In this document: positions 36,513 to 49,900 of the stretch, piece after piece
Numbering within the stretch: position 1 is the stretch's first letter
How the letters are laid out: the number at the start of each line of letters is the position of its first letter
DNA from: Lobosporangium transversale
Taxonomy: Eukaryota > Mortierellomycota > Mortierellomycetes > Mortierellales > Mortierellaceae
DNA length: 64,000 nucleotides
Assembly (NCBI RefSeq): GCF_002105155.1
Contig: NW_019028983.1
Coordinates: 1,004,273 to 1,068,272, forward strand
Direction of reading: 5' to 3'
Notes under the pieces: model-generated
Told to the model about the DNA's origin: nothing
What the model saw: the letters and a program-made list of their open reading frames with translations, nothing else
Database searches by the model: none
Translations under genes and position numbers: made by a program

Positions 36513-38492
36513 AATACCTTGGATTTCTCTTGCGTGGGAACTTTAATAATAACAGAAGTGCTAAATGTCACCATGATCTGTAGTGCAGCATGGATACGGT
36601 CTTGCCCTGGCAGCGCCTTTGGAGAAGGATCTAAGGTTCGGTATGCATTAGGAAAGAAAAAATTCTGGATCTCCGAACGCTGTCGATCAGCCCAAGGACC
36701 GTACGAGATGACTGCCTCGTCAATGATAAGCTCCATGCCCCATTCTGGTGGTAAATCGTAATCTACTTCTACGCCATGTGATGATGGTTCTGGGACCTTG
36801 CCTATTGGTGGACAAACCATTGTCACGAACGTTTTAATATGCGATTTACTTTTTGATTATTCTGAATATCAGTTCGATGTTAATTCATTGTTGTCGCACC
36901 TGCTACATCCGTGTAATATCGTAGGCCGAGTTCGTTGCACTGAAGAACGTTACGAACCATGGCATACTCATTGAATTTATTTTGCTTCAGCTCGTCACGA
37001 GAAAAATTTTGGTTGTACCGTGGTAAGCCATGCCACTCCTCTGCCACCTCCTTTGATACCCCAAAATAAGATGTCCATACTGCTTTTAATTGCCGTATTA
37101 TTTTCTGAACCCACGATGGCCGGCTCGAGGGCCTATATGAATACAAAAATAATAAGGAATCCTTGTTTAACAGTTTCAAGACTTCCAGCATGTTGATAAA
37201 AATTAGATAAACATATTGTATCCACATACAGCTGTGAAATGCCTGGAGCATTGTTCTCCATATTTCTTCCAGAAATGGTTGTATTGTAGTCGGCATTTGG
37301 CTTGAGATCAATTGAAGGAGTCTCAAAAGTAACAAGCAGCACTGTTTTATATTTATCTAGAGCGGAGCGAGCCTATATATAAAGCAATACGCATGATGAA
37401 TGTTCAACAATGGTTTATATAATATAGTGATCACTGCTGAACTCTTTTTGCCTTCTTAATTCACCTTGGCAGCCGAGTACATCCCATGTGCTGACGGAAA
37501 TGATGCGACAAGAAGGGAAGGTAGATGGGCATTTCCCATAATAATAGCACCTGTTTCGCATGCGATCTTGACAGGCAAACAACGCCGGAACCAACTGTCT
37601 GTTGAACCATCGTCCTGTGACGATGTTTCATGCATATTGACTAACATATAAAAAAAAAAAAAAAAAAAAAAAAAACCCTTCCATTCAATGCTCTGATTCA
37701 TTTCGAGATGATCAGTTGCTTGATACAAAGGTGCGTATAAGATATTACCAGATACGCTTGGGTTGGTAGCATTAGCTGAGGTATCTATGGGTGTCGCGTC
37801 TGGATTTAAGCCCAATGTTGCTGCAAGCACATCATATGCTGGTGTGCGATTGTACATAAACCACTCTAGTCCAATAAGATGACAATTAATCCTACAGTTG
37901 TCCTTGTCAGTCATACCTATCAAGATGATATTGAGCTTTTCGTTGTGAGAGATTTTTCTTTTTTCCTTATTTTGCTTGAATAAGAGACCGCAGTGTAATA
38001 GTTTCAGGAGATTATTTTTACCCGTCCTGGTCTCTTTTGATCCTGTAGAATCCTCTGGGATAGGGTCATTTTCGGTCCTCACGTTCCACAGCCAATATCG
38101 AAACGAGATAAACCCATGAAGCACAGTGATAGACTGATTTCTAGAGTGATAACGGAAGTTTTTGAAAAGAATCCGCCCTCCAAGTGGTGCAATCTGTAAT
38201 GACTCTATTCATTAAATACGAGTTGTAAGCAAATTATTATTATTTTTTTGACGAAAAATAAAAATAAAAAATGAAAAAGTGGATTGAGAGGACATGTACC
38301 AAATTCAATGTACGCCTTCATGTGCCTCCAAGTAAACCAGCGTATCAATTTGGACAGCAATTGTGCAAAGATACGGCTCGCATAGAATAGAAAGAAGACA
38401 GCAACAAAGATAACAACTAGACAATAGATCAAGAAGGACCAAAAGGATGCGGTTGTATTGTAATCGACTAGGTTGACATCGTTTCCCGCCAT
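25616..38492 (-). CDS. CSF1: Csf1/BLTP1-family bridge-like lipid transfer protein, 23 exons
   Basis: Exons: 38492-38300, 38204-38022, 37916-37677, 37640-37465, 37372-37230, 37132-36900, 36801-36518, 36416-36189, 36089-35816, 35697-35600, 35517-35344, 35238-35068, 34976-34826, 34740-34630, 34546-34113, 34013-33827, 33735-33664, 33576-33453, 33363-33182, 33091-32934, 32822-32586, 32504-31037 and 30936-25616. Every phase and residue count agrees; total about 3613 residues (yeast Csf1 is about 2960). A membrane segment near residues 18-40 is followed by Csf1 hallmarks: IAPLGGRILFKNFRYHS, FRYWLWNVR, GLEWFMYNRTPAYD, YGPWADRQR, RPFGWLELK and, late, VFNGMAVIETIRITL. The family forms long hydrophobic groove proteins bridging the ER to other membranes and moving phospholipids; yeast Csf1 supports cold growth and GPI-anchor synthesis. 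Intron 38021-37917 is 3n without stop, so retaining it adds 35 residues. The least certain junctions are the 36-nt intron 37676-37641 and the donor at 31036. Confidence 0.93.
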
Positions 38493-38749
38493 TTTGATGT
38501 TAATTTAATAGGATGATAGAATTTCTTTTCGTTTTCGCCCTTTCTGACTTTGTGCTTTCCTTGCCAAGTTGGAATTTGGTGAAGCGGGAATGTCCCTGTA
38601 TCTGCCTCTTTATTTTATTTTTCTTTTTTTTTTTTTTTTTTTTTGTTCAGCAGCTTTTCAAAAGGACATCGAATCCAACAGCGTTCTCTCGAAATGATAG
38701 ATGAGTGAAATATAAATATGATTTAGAAAAAGTGATCCTGGTAGATTCA

Positions 38750-39113
38750 AAAAGAAAAAAAAAAAAAAAAAAAAAAAAACGATAGTCAAGATGAGCTGAG
38801 AATGACAAAAAATGATGCTGGGAATAAAATGAGCATGCACAATAGCATCTTTTTTACCCTTTCTTAATCTCCACACAGGTTCCTCTGAGTTAATTTTCCT
38901 GCTGTGCTGAATCACGCGCATGTTTGCTGTGGAAAAATCAATTTCCACTTGCATGTAAACAGCTTTTTTGTTCGTTTTGATGGTAAGATGCAGATGTCTT
39001 CTGAGGAATGAAGACGATACTTCTTCTTTTTCAAAACCACAGCTTATCTCGATGGCGAAAGGCAATGTCCTATGAAGCATTCTTCTTCCAATAATGAAAA
39101 TGGCTACAAACAA
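38750..39113 (-). pseudogene. possible exon or gene remnant, unrecognised
   Basis: A minus-strand frame whose first part has ordinary protein composition: LPFAIEISCGFEKEEVSSSF, HLHLTIKTNKKAVYMQVEID, and WRLRKGKKDAIVHAHF. It has no good ATG with context; a TTGTAG acceptor-like site just upstream (near 39107) would allow it to be an internal exon. The frame then runs into a homopolymer. I do not recognise a family and cannot link it to a complete gene. Confidence 0.22.
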
Positions 39114-39476
39114 AATAACTGCGCATCAAACTTCGCCCAAGGAACATCTTTTAATTGTTTACATCTCTTGATTTTAGGGTGCTCAATACTTTAAAATAAG
39201 AAGAAAAAGAAAATCATTAATTGAATGGGATTCCCTATTACCAAAGCGGAGTGATTAATAGCGGCACATCAATTCTTCTATTACTTTTTTTCTTCGATTC
39301 TTTTATACTATTCATGAAGATCACAGATGATTCAAGAGGGCTCTTCACATCGGTGATGTTTTCGGGTGCCTGACTTATCTGTCAAAAAAGGCAACTGGCG
39401 TCCTTAAAACTCTATGATTATGACTACTCTGCTGTTCAGTTCAGGAGACCAGAATTATTGAGTAATGCATCAGAAG

Positions 39477-39911
39477 TTAAGGGAAAGCAAGCGTTGCATT
39501 TTCCAATATGTAGCAATTCCCCATTTCCTCAATCCTTCTCAATCCCGAATGACCAAGTTGAGAAATGCTCCCGATAATGGTATGGTAGAGTGAAGCGTGA
39601 GACTTGCTCTTGTCTTTGATCTTTTCGTGATATTGGTTTTTATGCGAGGCAGATGAATCACAAGGCGACGTGTCTGATGTCGGGGATGGGCTTCTTAACC
39701 TCACTGCAATCACGGTACAAAAGGAACTAGAGGAATCATTGGAGCGAGAAGGTTCAGACAGCTTGTTTGAGTTACTTATTGATGCCGCATATGTGTCGTT
39801 CTGACCTTTGAGAAGGTCTGATAGACTATGAGGTCCGTCAGCTAAGCTGCATGCCTCTTTAAATGCTAAGAAACGCCTTTTTCGATCCTCACAATTTCCT
39901 TTCTTGAACAA
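39477..39911 (-). pseudogene. possible coding remnant of about 144 codons
   Basis: An open minus-strand frame with moderate complexity (RKRRFLAFKEACSLADGPHS, Ser-rich middle, GSISQLGHSGLRRIEEMG near the end) but no ATG start; a TGA lies in frame just upstream. It may be a decayed gene or an unspliced exon. No family recognised. Confidence 0.22.
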
Positions 39912-42900
39912 AGGTGAATGCTTTCAAAAGGTGGCCGTAAACAAGTGTACGCTTAAATATGAATAAACCAACGTGGGCATCATAAGTATGTCAAAGTGTT
40001 TGCAAGAGCAAACTTGTTGAATAGACGAGATGCAATGGAAACCAGGCTAATGTCTTAATAGCTCTTTAGTAGGGCCTCGAATAACTGTGGGTTTGAGCTT
40101 AGCTTTCAGTTACTCATTTCGTTCATATACTACAACGACGACAAAGCGCCAGAGAAGGATACTCAGCAATTGAGCAAAGCTGTGGTCCGGATCCCCTTTG
40201 CTTGATGACCATACGCTGGCTAAATGCCTTTTTATCAGATACCTTAAGTCGAAAGAGGGAGCTATTTGACAGCCCCAATTATAGTTCGTATCACATAGTC
40301 CTCCCTTCTCCTATTAAATTTGCACTTTACTCCATCAGAGGGGCTCTTTGTGCATTTCACATCGCTGACACTAAGAATATGTACTACATTTTATACATTT
40401 AATGCAAATACTTACCTTTCTCTCTCTCTTTTTTTTTTTTTTTTTTTTTTTTGAATGATCTTTGGTTGCCAGTGGCACCGGCTTTGATCTCTCTCTTATA
40501 CAAAACGACATCATCCTCATTGGATATTATGTTGACACGCCAGATTATCCCGTAAACGTTACATCAAAATTTCGTCTACATCACCATGGTCGAGTGGGAG
40601 AGAGAGAACTTTAGCTTTATATATATGTGGATGTTGATTGTTGCATAGCAATTCTAAATTAGGGATCCAAAAAACGCAAGTACATTGTTTCAATACACCT
40701 GTTGTTTTCGCCGAAAGAAGCGATAAGTATGAACAAGCAACCAACACTGGATATATTCTCGCTTCGAGTAGCATTCAAGGACGCTCTAACCACCAAAGAG
40801 TTTACTAGATTATCCTGTCTTGGGGAATTTATCTTCACAGACGCCAGTGAACCTTGAAATATCCACCCATTCTGCATCGGACAGGTACAACTCAGGTTCA
40901 GGGAAGTCTTCCATCTTGAGAGGAGACATAATATTGACGTACTAGTCCATAAGGCCCTTCTTTTCTTTGGCTGTTGTCGTCTCCTTTTAGGGAAGAGTCC
41001 GGTAAGGTAGAGTGAACAACTGGTAGAAAAGAGGAAACAATGTCTCCCTTATGGCATTGAAAACATAAATTGTCATACCGACAATTCGTGTACGTCGATT
41101 TTCCTATTTGTAATAGCCAATCAAGGCTTTATTTCCCAAAAGCTTGATTCTCATTCTCTTCTATCTCGCAGAGCCTCAATTTTTTTTTTGTTTACTTTTT
41201 TCACTTTTTAATAAAATACCCCGTCCAGTTGGATCCCAATGTTCTTTACATCATGATGAAAAAGGCGAATGGCAGCTAGCGGATGTAAGAGGATATATGG
41301 CCGGTTGATAGGTAAAGTGGGTGACTTATTGGAAGCTCAATATCAGGATCATTCTATCTGAAGCTACAAAATCTGCAACGAAAGAATAAAACGGTTTATT
41401 GTTGATTTGGGTATACTCCTCTGGCTTCTGATGTGATTGGTTAATAGAACCAGTGAAGAAAACGCCAGTTGAGGTGACATGAATAGATGCTTAGTGGGAG
41501 TGTTCCTTCTACGTTATAAAAAGTGAAATGTACATGAACCATAAGTAAGTGTATAATGAGAACGAAAGAAAGATGTTGTTGGATGTCCTCGTTTCTGTAT
41601 TCAAAAGAAAGTGCGCCTGACGTTGCCTTCTGAATACTCATTCATTAAATTGCCAATCATTGCCGCTCGTTATCCACTCCAACATCCGAGAAGGTGGGAG
41701 CCGTAGAAGCCTCGCTCAGGAATAGAGAGTTTACATCAGCAATACGAGAAAAATGCTTCCAAACCCCACCAGAATAAAGTCTGTACCATGGACCAAGCAC
41801 ACAAAATTAGCCTGGCAAATTTACCAAGATAATCCTACAGAGTAAAAGTCCAACAGATGCAGGCATGTCAAGGAGGAGCTGTTAAGAAATATATAAGAAG
41901 ATATTGTCTTTTTTATCTATCCTCCAGCTGGCGTTTCCGCTTTTTTGAAAAAAAGTCATCGATACCATTGATGCTACGAAAATTCGGGAATCTTTATTAT
42001 TGTCGGCGTCATTTGGTTACGGGCATATTCATACTCTAAAAATATATTGATTGAATTAACTCTAGAAAGAGCCTGTTGCACTGAATTGATGTTGCGGTAG
42101 TGGTTCTCACCACGACTTTATAATATAGCTTTAATAAGTCGTAGGATTACTGATGTTGAGATTGATTTAGTGGCTGATTGAACCTCCAAGACCATTCATT
42201 TATGAACCACCTGAGTCGAATATCTTTTGTGCGACTGCAAAGCTAGTGATTAATGATGGCTTTAGAGGAGCCATTTGGCCAATGTCCAAAATATATGTGA
42301 GATATTACTGTGGTTGTTCTGCTTATGAAGGGAAAATGCCATGTCGAGAAGTGCCCCACCTTGTGGCCACTGAATAACGACGTGAATAGTGTCTTCTAGT
42401 GGCAACACACCCAAGACCGTTGAGATCTTGCTGCTTTGATTTCTGTCTTTGGTTTCACATTGCTAAGCTTGAGTATAAGGCCTCAAACCAGGAACGGAGT
42501 CATGCCAGAGGGCAAGTCGGTATGCTGTGACGGTAAGCTCTGGATTTATTTCGTGGTTTCTATCTTGAGACCCCCGACAATGTCTTCTTCCAAAATATTT
42601 ACGGGGAAGAGCGTGTCTTTCCCATGAACAATGAAAAGAGTTTAATCATGGTTGATGATGAATTGCGTGGAAGGGCGATTTGGAAAGCATGATTGTAATC
42701 AACGACAAAAAGAAGAGTAACGAAGAGCACGGAAAGGTGCAAAGGTGAGAAGGGGTTGAGGCAATGAAAATTTGTGATGTTGAGAATGAGAGCGCTACTG
42801 TGGCACTTCAATTTGTAATAAGAAACTTTTAAGGTGTCATTAATATTTTTGTGATTCGCATCCATTCCTTGGCCCACAGATCATTATCCTGAATCGGAAC

Positions 42901-43469
42901 GATTGGTATCATTCATTCCTCGGAACGTGGCACTGACATATGGTTACTCTGTATTCAGTCATCGGATTCACGCAGGGATTTCACATTGATCGAAAATATC
43001 GCATTTTAAAATAAAAAATCAATACTATGAAGCATGATTCAAAACCATTATCACAGATATTTCTAAAGGAACTGCAAACTGTTAACAGTTAAGAAAACGA
43101 AATGAGCTCTCGCGGTCAAACTGTCAGTAATCTTTGTTCAGTGATGGGGAGAAGGAATTTGATCCGTCTAAGATAGTACAAAAAAACGAGGGGTATGAGA
43201 AGTATGAGAATACAAAATAGGGGAACTATGAAGTATGGACTTGTGGTTAAATGCCCAGATTTCAGATCCAATCGATGGATTTTAGCTGGTGGCGAGCCTG
43301 ACAATAAAGTTTTATTAAGGGCTGTGTCTATTCCGAGGCAAAGGAAATACATGGCGATCGACCTTTTTCTTTCATTCAACATTTTTACTCTTGAAAATCC
43401 TCCATACATAAAACAGGAAGCAACAAAAGAAAGTTGTTTAGTTACGCTTTTTGGCTGGATAATTGATTC

Positions 43470-45298
43470 ATGAGTCTCCCAGTTACAGATTCTTCTGCAG
43501 AGTTGAGGCCTCGAAGTCATCTGGTGAAAGGCGAAGCAGAATCAGATGAACATCATCGTAATACAAAAACTACGGCCACCAAAATTTCAGCTGAAGGGAG
43601 TCTAGTCGAAGGCACAAATAAGAGAGCTCAATTAAAAAAGCTTCACTCTCCGAAAAGATCGGCATCATGGTCTAGCTGGGCAGCTCTCACGCTCCAAGTC
43701 TCTCTTCAGGACTGGATATTAATTGCAACAATGATCTTCGGAGGATGTTGCAGCAATGTGTTTGCATTGGAGATCCTTGTCAAGTAAATCTTTATATTTG
43801 CTCAACGCTTTTTTTTTTTTTTTACAATCATTCTATGGGATTTTTTAATCCGAGCTATCATCATTCCTTTCATTCACGTATTACATGTTATCCACAAACA
43901 TAGCGATGCTCCTAAGAGCGGTAATAATACCAATGGCAGTTAAAAGCAAGATATGCATGTAATTTGATAGAAATACTAATGCGAGGATCCTATTGACTCG
44001 TTTGAATTTAATTGTCGTTGTTGATATAGGTCAGATGATAACATTTGCACAATTTGTATTTGTTTCTTTGTATGGTCTTGCCATGCATCTCCGATGGCCT
44101 ATCGCACAAGAATGGTTTTCCGGACCGACCAGTAGCAAAAACAACACAAAATCATCAGATTCAAGATCGATATCAGGAGGCATTTGGTGGTACATCCCAC
44201 ACTTGAAGCAGAGACGGATACCAATTTCGCGCTGGATGATGATTGTTATCATGTTTTTTACAGTCTCTGTTCTTAACAACTGGGCGCTGGCCTACAAGAT
44301 TTCGGTGCCGCTCCATATTATTTTTCGATCTGGAGGACTGATGGTTGGAATGGTGTTGGGGATGCTATTAATGAAGAAGCGGTACAGCAAAGCACAGATT
44401 TTTGCTGTGGTTATCGTAACGATTGGTGTGATTTATGCAACCACAAGTGCGAAAGCCAACAATTCGTCACCAGGGCCATCACAGAAGCATCAACACAGCC
44501 AGCAGCAGCAGCAGCAGCAGCAACGATTGCAAGGAGAAGTTAGTACAGGCGACTATGTAATTGGTGTTTTCATGCTTACAGTAGCGCTGATTGTGTCGTC
44601 CTTGATGGGTCTACTTCAAGAGTCCACTTACCAGACCTATGGTTCTGAATGGCGCGAGGGGCTTTTCTACTCTGTAAGCCAACAAATCATTGCTCGGAAT
44701 ATTCAAATCTTTGGCCGATTATTTAATTATTTTTATTTTTATTTTTATTAGCACTTTTTAGCATTGCCGATGTTTCTATTGTTTTATAGTGATATCATGG
44801 AACAAATTAGAGTCTTCAACCGTTCAACGCCCATTCCTATTCTACAATTGGTGCGTCAGATTGGACCATATCTCCCCACAACTCTTGCCTATAAACTAAG
44901 CTCAATTACTGTGCCCAGGCTATGGATCTTTTTAGCTGTGAATACTCTTACACAGTATGTACAATTCATTTTATTTTATTTTATTTTTTTGTTTAGAATA
45001 ATAATGGTAATGACTGAACGCCTTATGTTTACGGTTTGTTTGTAGGTTCATGTGCATATCGGGTGTACATCGATTGACATCGCTTTCATCAGCACTGACG
45101 CTTAACTTCATCTTAAACCTACGAAAGTTCACATCACTTTTGATCTCGGTTCTGTATTTTGAAAATGGATTTGGGTTTGAAATGGCGGTTGGATCGAGTC
45201 TTGTCTTGCTGGGCACCATCATGTATTCAGTCTCGTCTTCACCAAAAAAGTCAAAGTTATCTCCTATAGTCGTATCAGATTCTGAGAAGAAGAAATAG
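43470..45298 (+). CDS. UAA-family nucleotide-sugar transporter, SLC35B4/Yea4-like
   Basis: Five exons: 43470-43783, 43904-43920, 44030-44673, 44752-44954 and 45046-45298, giving 476 residues. The 17-nt second exon encodes N-D-A-P-K-S-G with shared codons at both ends; with it the run FGGCCSNVFALEIL to GQMITFAQFVFVSLYG lines up with human SLC35B4 without gaps. Further hallmarks are FFTVSVLNNWALAYKISVPL, HIIFRSGGLMVGMVLG, KKRYS, and FILNLRKFTSLLISVLYFEN near the end. About eight to ten hydrophobic segments are expected. The family exchanges UDP-N-acetylglucosamine, UDP-xylose or related sugars for UMP across ER or Golgi membranes, here perhaps for chitin or glycan synthesis. A cytosolic loop carries a poly-Gln insert (around 44500-44523). 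The N-terminal 80 residues are extra and hydrophilic. Confidence 0.93.
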
Positions 45299-46905
45299 TT
45301 CAAAAGGCAATCAGTAGCTCCTTACCAGCCACTATGATAAATATCTATTTTTCACCATCATTGCGTTTGTTTTTACGAGATAGACACTTGCATTAATGTA
45401 GATTAACAAAAAAAAAAAAAAAAAAAAAAAAAAAGATTAACATTGTTTTGTTGCCTTATTCAGACGCTTGGTATTAATGCAGGTGCAATAGGATTTGTCC
45501 GTATAGATCCGCCTTAAATAAAAAATGATTCTGCTGCAGCTCAAATCGCCTCCTGGCCAATGCTCTGTGGGAGGAAAGCTGTGCTCTTAATACAAACACT
45601 ATTTTAGTCGAGATGTACATGCACTTTGTTTTTTAATAATTATTGATGCAGATACAAGTAATTATACATCATGTTCATATATATATATACAGACAGCATC
45701 ACAAATCTACCCATCTCGGATGATATTGAGATTGGGTTCAAACGTTTTCTCCTCACCCAAGATGGTTTGGATATGACCCACCTTTGGAAGAGTAACAACT
45801 AAAGTATTTCTCATTACTGTCTTTGCAATCTTTTACGAAATACAAGGTTCAGGAACATATTATTGATCTAACCTTATTGGATGAAAAAAAAAAGTTCTTT
45901 TATTCATGTAAAAGAAATAGTTGCATGGATCGGAAGCTGACATGCCCCGATTTAACGGTTCCCCCATGCAAGTGTACAACATGACTGGATGAAAAATAAA
46001 ATAAAGCACGCGCCAAATCTGATCAGCGATTAATATTGTCTTTAAAAAAGGAAGAGACGCAAGATACAGTCGTATTTCAACCGCATTGAGGCCTCCTTCT
46101 GAAACAGCTTCTTCTCTTTCTCAACAAGAGAATGGGTGAGTCTGTTCGTGAAGAGAGAGAGAGAGAGAGAGAAAGCATCTTATTTCGCATATTCGTATTA
46201 CATGATACATGTAAACAATGTGTAACGGTACACTGAATACCATTGACGTGGTGCCATTGACTGAACCGACCAACGGGGACACCAAGTGCTCTCTACTTGC
46301 TCTGTCATGTACATTCATGGACATGTATTCTTTTTTATTTTGTTCATGGCATTTAAAAAATAGAAACTGCACAAGAACATTCAAACTTGGAGACTCGTGT
46401 GTCTAGTGGTGCAACACAGCTTGTGTTGATTAGGAATTCTGTTGCATCGTTGTATCTCTTACACCGCAATTTTTTTTATCCTACGAAGGGCTGGAAGAAC
46501 AGAGTTGGCAAAGCAAAGCAAGGCAAATGAACAAGTTCAATGGTTCGATTTCTTTATTTTTGAAGAATTTAAATGGATACATGGATATGAATATCTTATT
46601 TGTGAGCATTATAGCATGGACATGAAGTGGGGGAAGAGCCTCTTTTACTTTTTCCTCCCTCTCCTCATTCTCCCAGAACGTTCTTGTTCTCTTCACTCTC
46701 TTCACCTTTTTTTTTTTTTTTTTTTTTTTTCTTTGGTTTTCCTTTCCTTTCCTTTCCTAATCCCCTTTTTCTTTCTTCCTTTGGTCCTTCTCCACGCCCT
46801 TCCTTCTGTCTGCCTACAACGCTTTTTTTTGTATTACATCATTTATTTTCTACGCCATTACAAAGGGTCATTGATGCCATTACATCCATCCATTCTTCTC
46901 ACTTC
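45299..46905. other. intergenic region with A tract, GA repeat and CT-rich leader
   Basis: A 27-base A run at 45408-45434 lies 109 bases after the transporter stop. A short GA repeat occurs at about 46152-46172. From about 46640 the plus strand becomes T/C-rich, including a T run near 46708-46730, and leads into the pseudokinase start. No coding frame is supported. Confidence 0.5.
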
Positions 46906-49900
46906 ATGACCACCTCTGCTTTTCCATTTGTAACGCCTCATGGCATTCCACCACAAGATGTACCCTGGCTGGCTGACTTGATTGCACGTCAGGCTGTACG
47001 TTTGTTTGACCCCCGTCAGTTACATGACTTGACTTTATCAGTCTCAGTTGGACCCAACTGTATTCTCCACACAGCTCGTCTTCACTCTTCCTCTACACTC
47101 CCCCATACTCATGCACATCCTCTCACTCACTCTTACGCGCAAAGCAGTAATACATCTGGCCTTGATACAAGTACTACAAAAACCAATACCACTATCACCT
47201 TAGTTGCTCTGAAGCAATACCATCGACCTGCAGACCTGATTTTCGAGGTAAAAATCTAATATTACATGGTTTTAATGCCAATGATTTTTACCTTGTGTAT
47301 CAACGACCAACTAACCTTTTATTCATCTTACTATTGGCCTGGACCTCTACAGGTTCATCAATTGCTTATAACGCCACCTTCACCCCATACAAATCCTCTT
47401 CTGGGCATTGTCCAGTTAGGAGATCAGGGGCTCACCTGTCTTGTAGTGCCCTACCATCCTCTTGGCAACTTGCGTCGATACATTGCAGACCAACGAGCCA
47501 ACCTCACAGCCATTCAACAGATGCAGCTCATCCATGATATCGCCTCAGGTCTCGAATTTCTTCATCAACGTGGTATTCACCATCTGAATTTACATTCTGC
47601 CAACGTTCTCATCACATTACAGGGTATGGCTATCTTGACCGACGTTGGTCGTGCCAATAACAGAGCAGAGGTTGGAATGCCTCCAAAGCCAACAGTAGAA
47701 CAAGAGCGAGTGAGATCATTAGCAGTCGTCTTCCTAGCACCAGAAATTCTTGCCTCCAACTCCTATTCGAGTCGTAGTGATGTTTATGCTCTAGGCATGG
47801 TTATGTTCGAATTACTGACGGGCAGAGTAGCGTTTGAGAAAGATCTAGATCGGCCAGGGCTATCAACTAAGGTCATGTTTGGACGACAAGATGAGATACC
47901 TGCTAATATCAAAGGCAGCCCTGGACCTGCATATGAAGCACTGATTAAGGACTGCTGGAAACTAAATCCTGCCGAAAGACCGCATCTTTCAGGACTCAAA
48001 AATCGTTTGGAGCAACTCATGGCAGAATGTAGACAGAAAGCAGAGGCATTAAAACTACAGCACCAGGCAGCTCTGCTACAACAACAGCTACTCTATCAAC
48101 AACAACAACAAGCACAGTACAACCAACTATATCAGCCAGGATCTATTGCACCACCTACACCGCCCTTACCAGACGGATTATCTGTTGATCCTATGCTTCA
48201 GGCAAATGCTATCACAGCCCGCATTGCTGCCAGCAATGCTGCTCAGGCGGCAGCTCAGGCGGCAGCAACATCAGCATCATCGAGCATCATTACTACACAA
48301 GTGGTCGTTTCCAACACTACTCGGCCACGGGCTGATTCGTCAGCAAGGAGTATATCAAGCAATGATTCCACAACAAAAGAGAAGCCTGTCGAAGCTTGGA
48401 CCATTGGTCACGCAACAGCCCCTTCTACGATACAGCAGCGGGATGCAATACCCATCCCCACTCGAGCCCTAGAATTAACATCAACACATCTCAGAAGCAG
48501 AAGCGTTTCTCCACTTGATCAACAGCTCTTTAGCACTACCTCACTCGGATCTGTCCCATTATCAACATCGAGTGTAGCATCTATCATTGCTCCTGTAACA
48601 TCTATAGAGCCTAACATTGCGCTATTTCCACCAGCTCAGAATGGCCTTGTAACTCTTACAACAGCATCAACAACCAGCACTGCCATGGCAAATACTAGCC
48701 AGAGCAGCGCATTAAGCACTGGGCTCCCACTGCCTCCGAACATAAATAGCCCTATACCGATATCGAATGCGGGTCCAGGCGTAGTTGCACCATTAATCAT
48801 AACAGGGGCCACCACTAATATACCCCTTCAGCTATCAACAATTCCTGGATTGCCATCGAGCGATGCTAAGCCTTACCCTCTACCTCCACCTATACGTTCC
48901 AGTAGCGCCAGCAATAGCTCAAAAATCCTTTCGGAGGCATATACAAATCCGGGGGCTGCTGCCTTTACGCCAGCCACCATATCTACCGCATCTGCTGCTA
49001 ACAATGCGACGATAATCCCTGTATTACCCATTACCACCGCAGTTGCAGTTGAAACCTCAGCTGGAACAAGCTATGGTGCTGGCGTAGATGTGGGGAATGC
49101 TTCTTCGCTTGTAGTCCTCTCGCCAGTAACTCCCATGTCTCCTGTATCACCCACTTCTTCTACAGCTTCAAGTATGTCACCTAACAGTCTGTTCAATCCA
49201 GGAAGGAACACAATCATTGCGACCTCTGCAGCTGAGCAACAGTCCCAAAATGATCCTATGGCCACGTTTTTCAGCTGGGCTCAGGCACCCCGATTTCCCG
49301 TGGGCAAAGACGAAGTGAAGAGAAAGATCAGCTCAGCGTCGTCGTCAGTCAAACTTATAGAAGATGGTTACACAACCCCAAGTAATAGTGATACAGACCA
49401 TCCCCATCATTCTGCGTCTGTGTCTACGGCCACATCCATATCCACGACCAAATCCCCTATGTGTCGATGTGACAAAGTCAAGAGTCTAATTGCAGCTATT
49501 GAGCATCCTTCGTCTGTGGAAACAGGAAACGAAGCCGGAGCGGAAACAGCAGCAATGCTAGCAATACCAGCTCAAGCAGAGGATGTGCTACCTTCTTCTA
49601 CTGGAACAGATCTTCAGCAACTTCAAAAGCAACTTTGCAACTCACCCCCAATATCGCCCATCTCAACTCTCAGCTATAAACAGTCTTCAGAGTCTATTCT
49701 CATCATTCCAATATTCCCAGAACCACCGACGACGCTCCATAATCGACGTATCTCTAATATAGACATTCAATTCCGTCAAGCAGCACGTCAGCATGTACTG
49801 TCGCAGTCGCTTATGAATGAGCGTATGGGCTCAATTTCAAACGATGAATCCTCAAGAGCAAATGGGTCAAAGAAGGATTCAAAAACCCTCACCTCTGTAC

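Larger units (their letters stand above)
38493..43469. other. 5-kb divergent region without a firm gene
   Basis: Lies between the starts of the Csf1-like (-) and nucleotide-sugar transporter (+) genes. Two minus-strand frames, at about 38750-39113 and 39477-39911, look somewhat protein-like and are listed separately. Elsewhere only short frames occur. T/A runs lie at about 38625-38644, 38756-38779 and 40431-40452. Short stretches near 40735-40805 (-) and 43236-43290 (+) resemble a tRNA A box. Confidence 0.45.
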
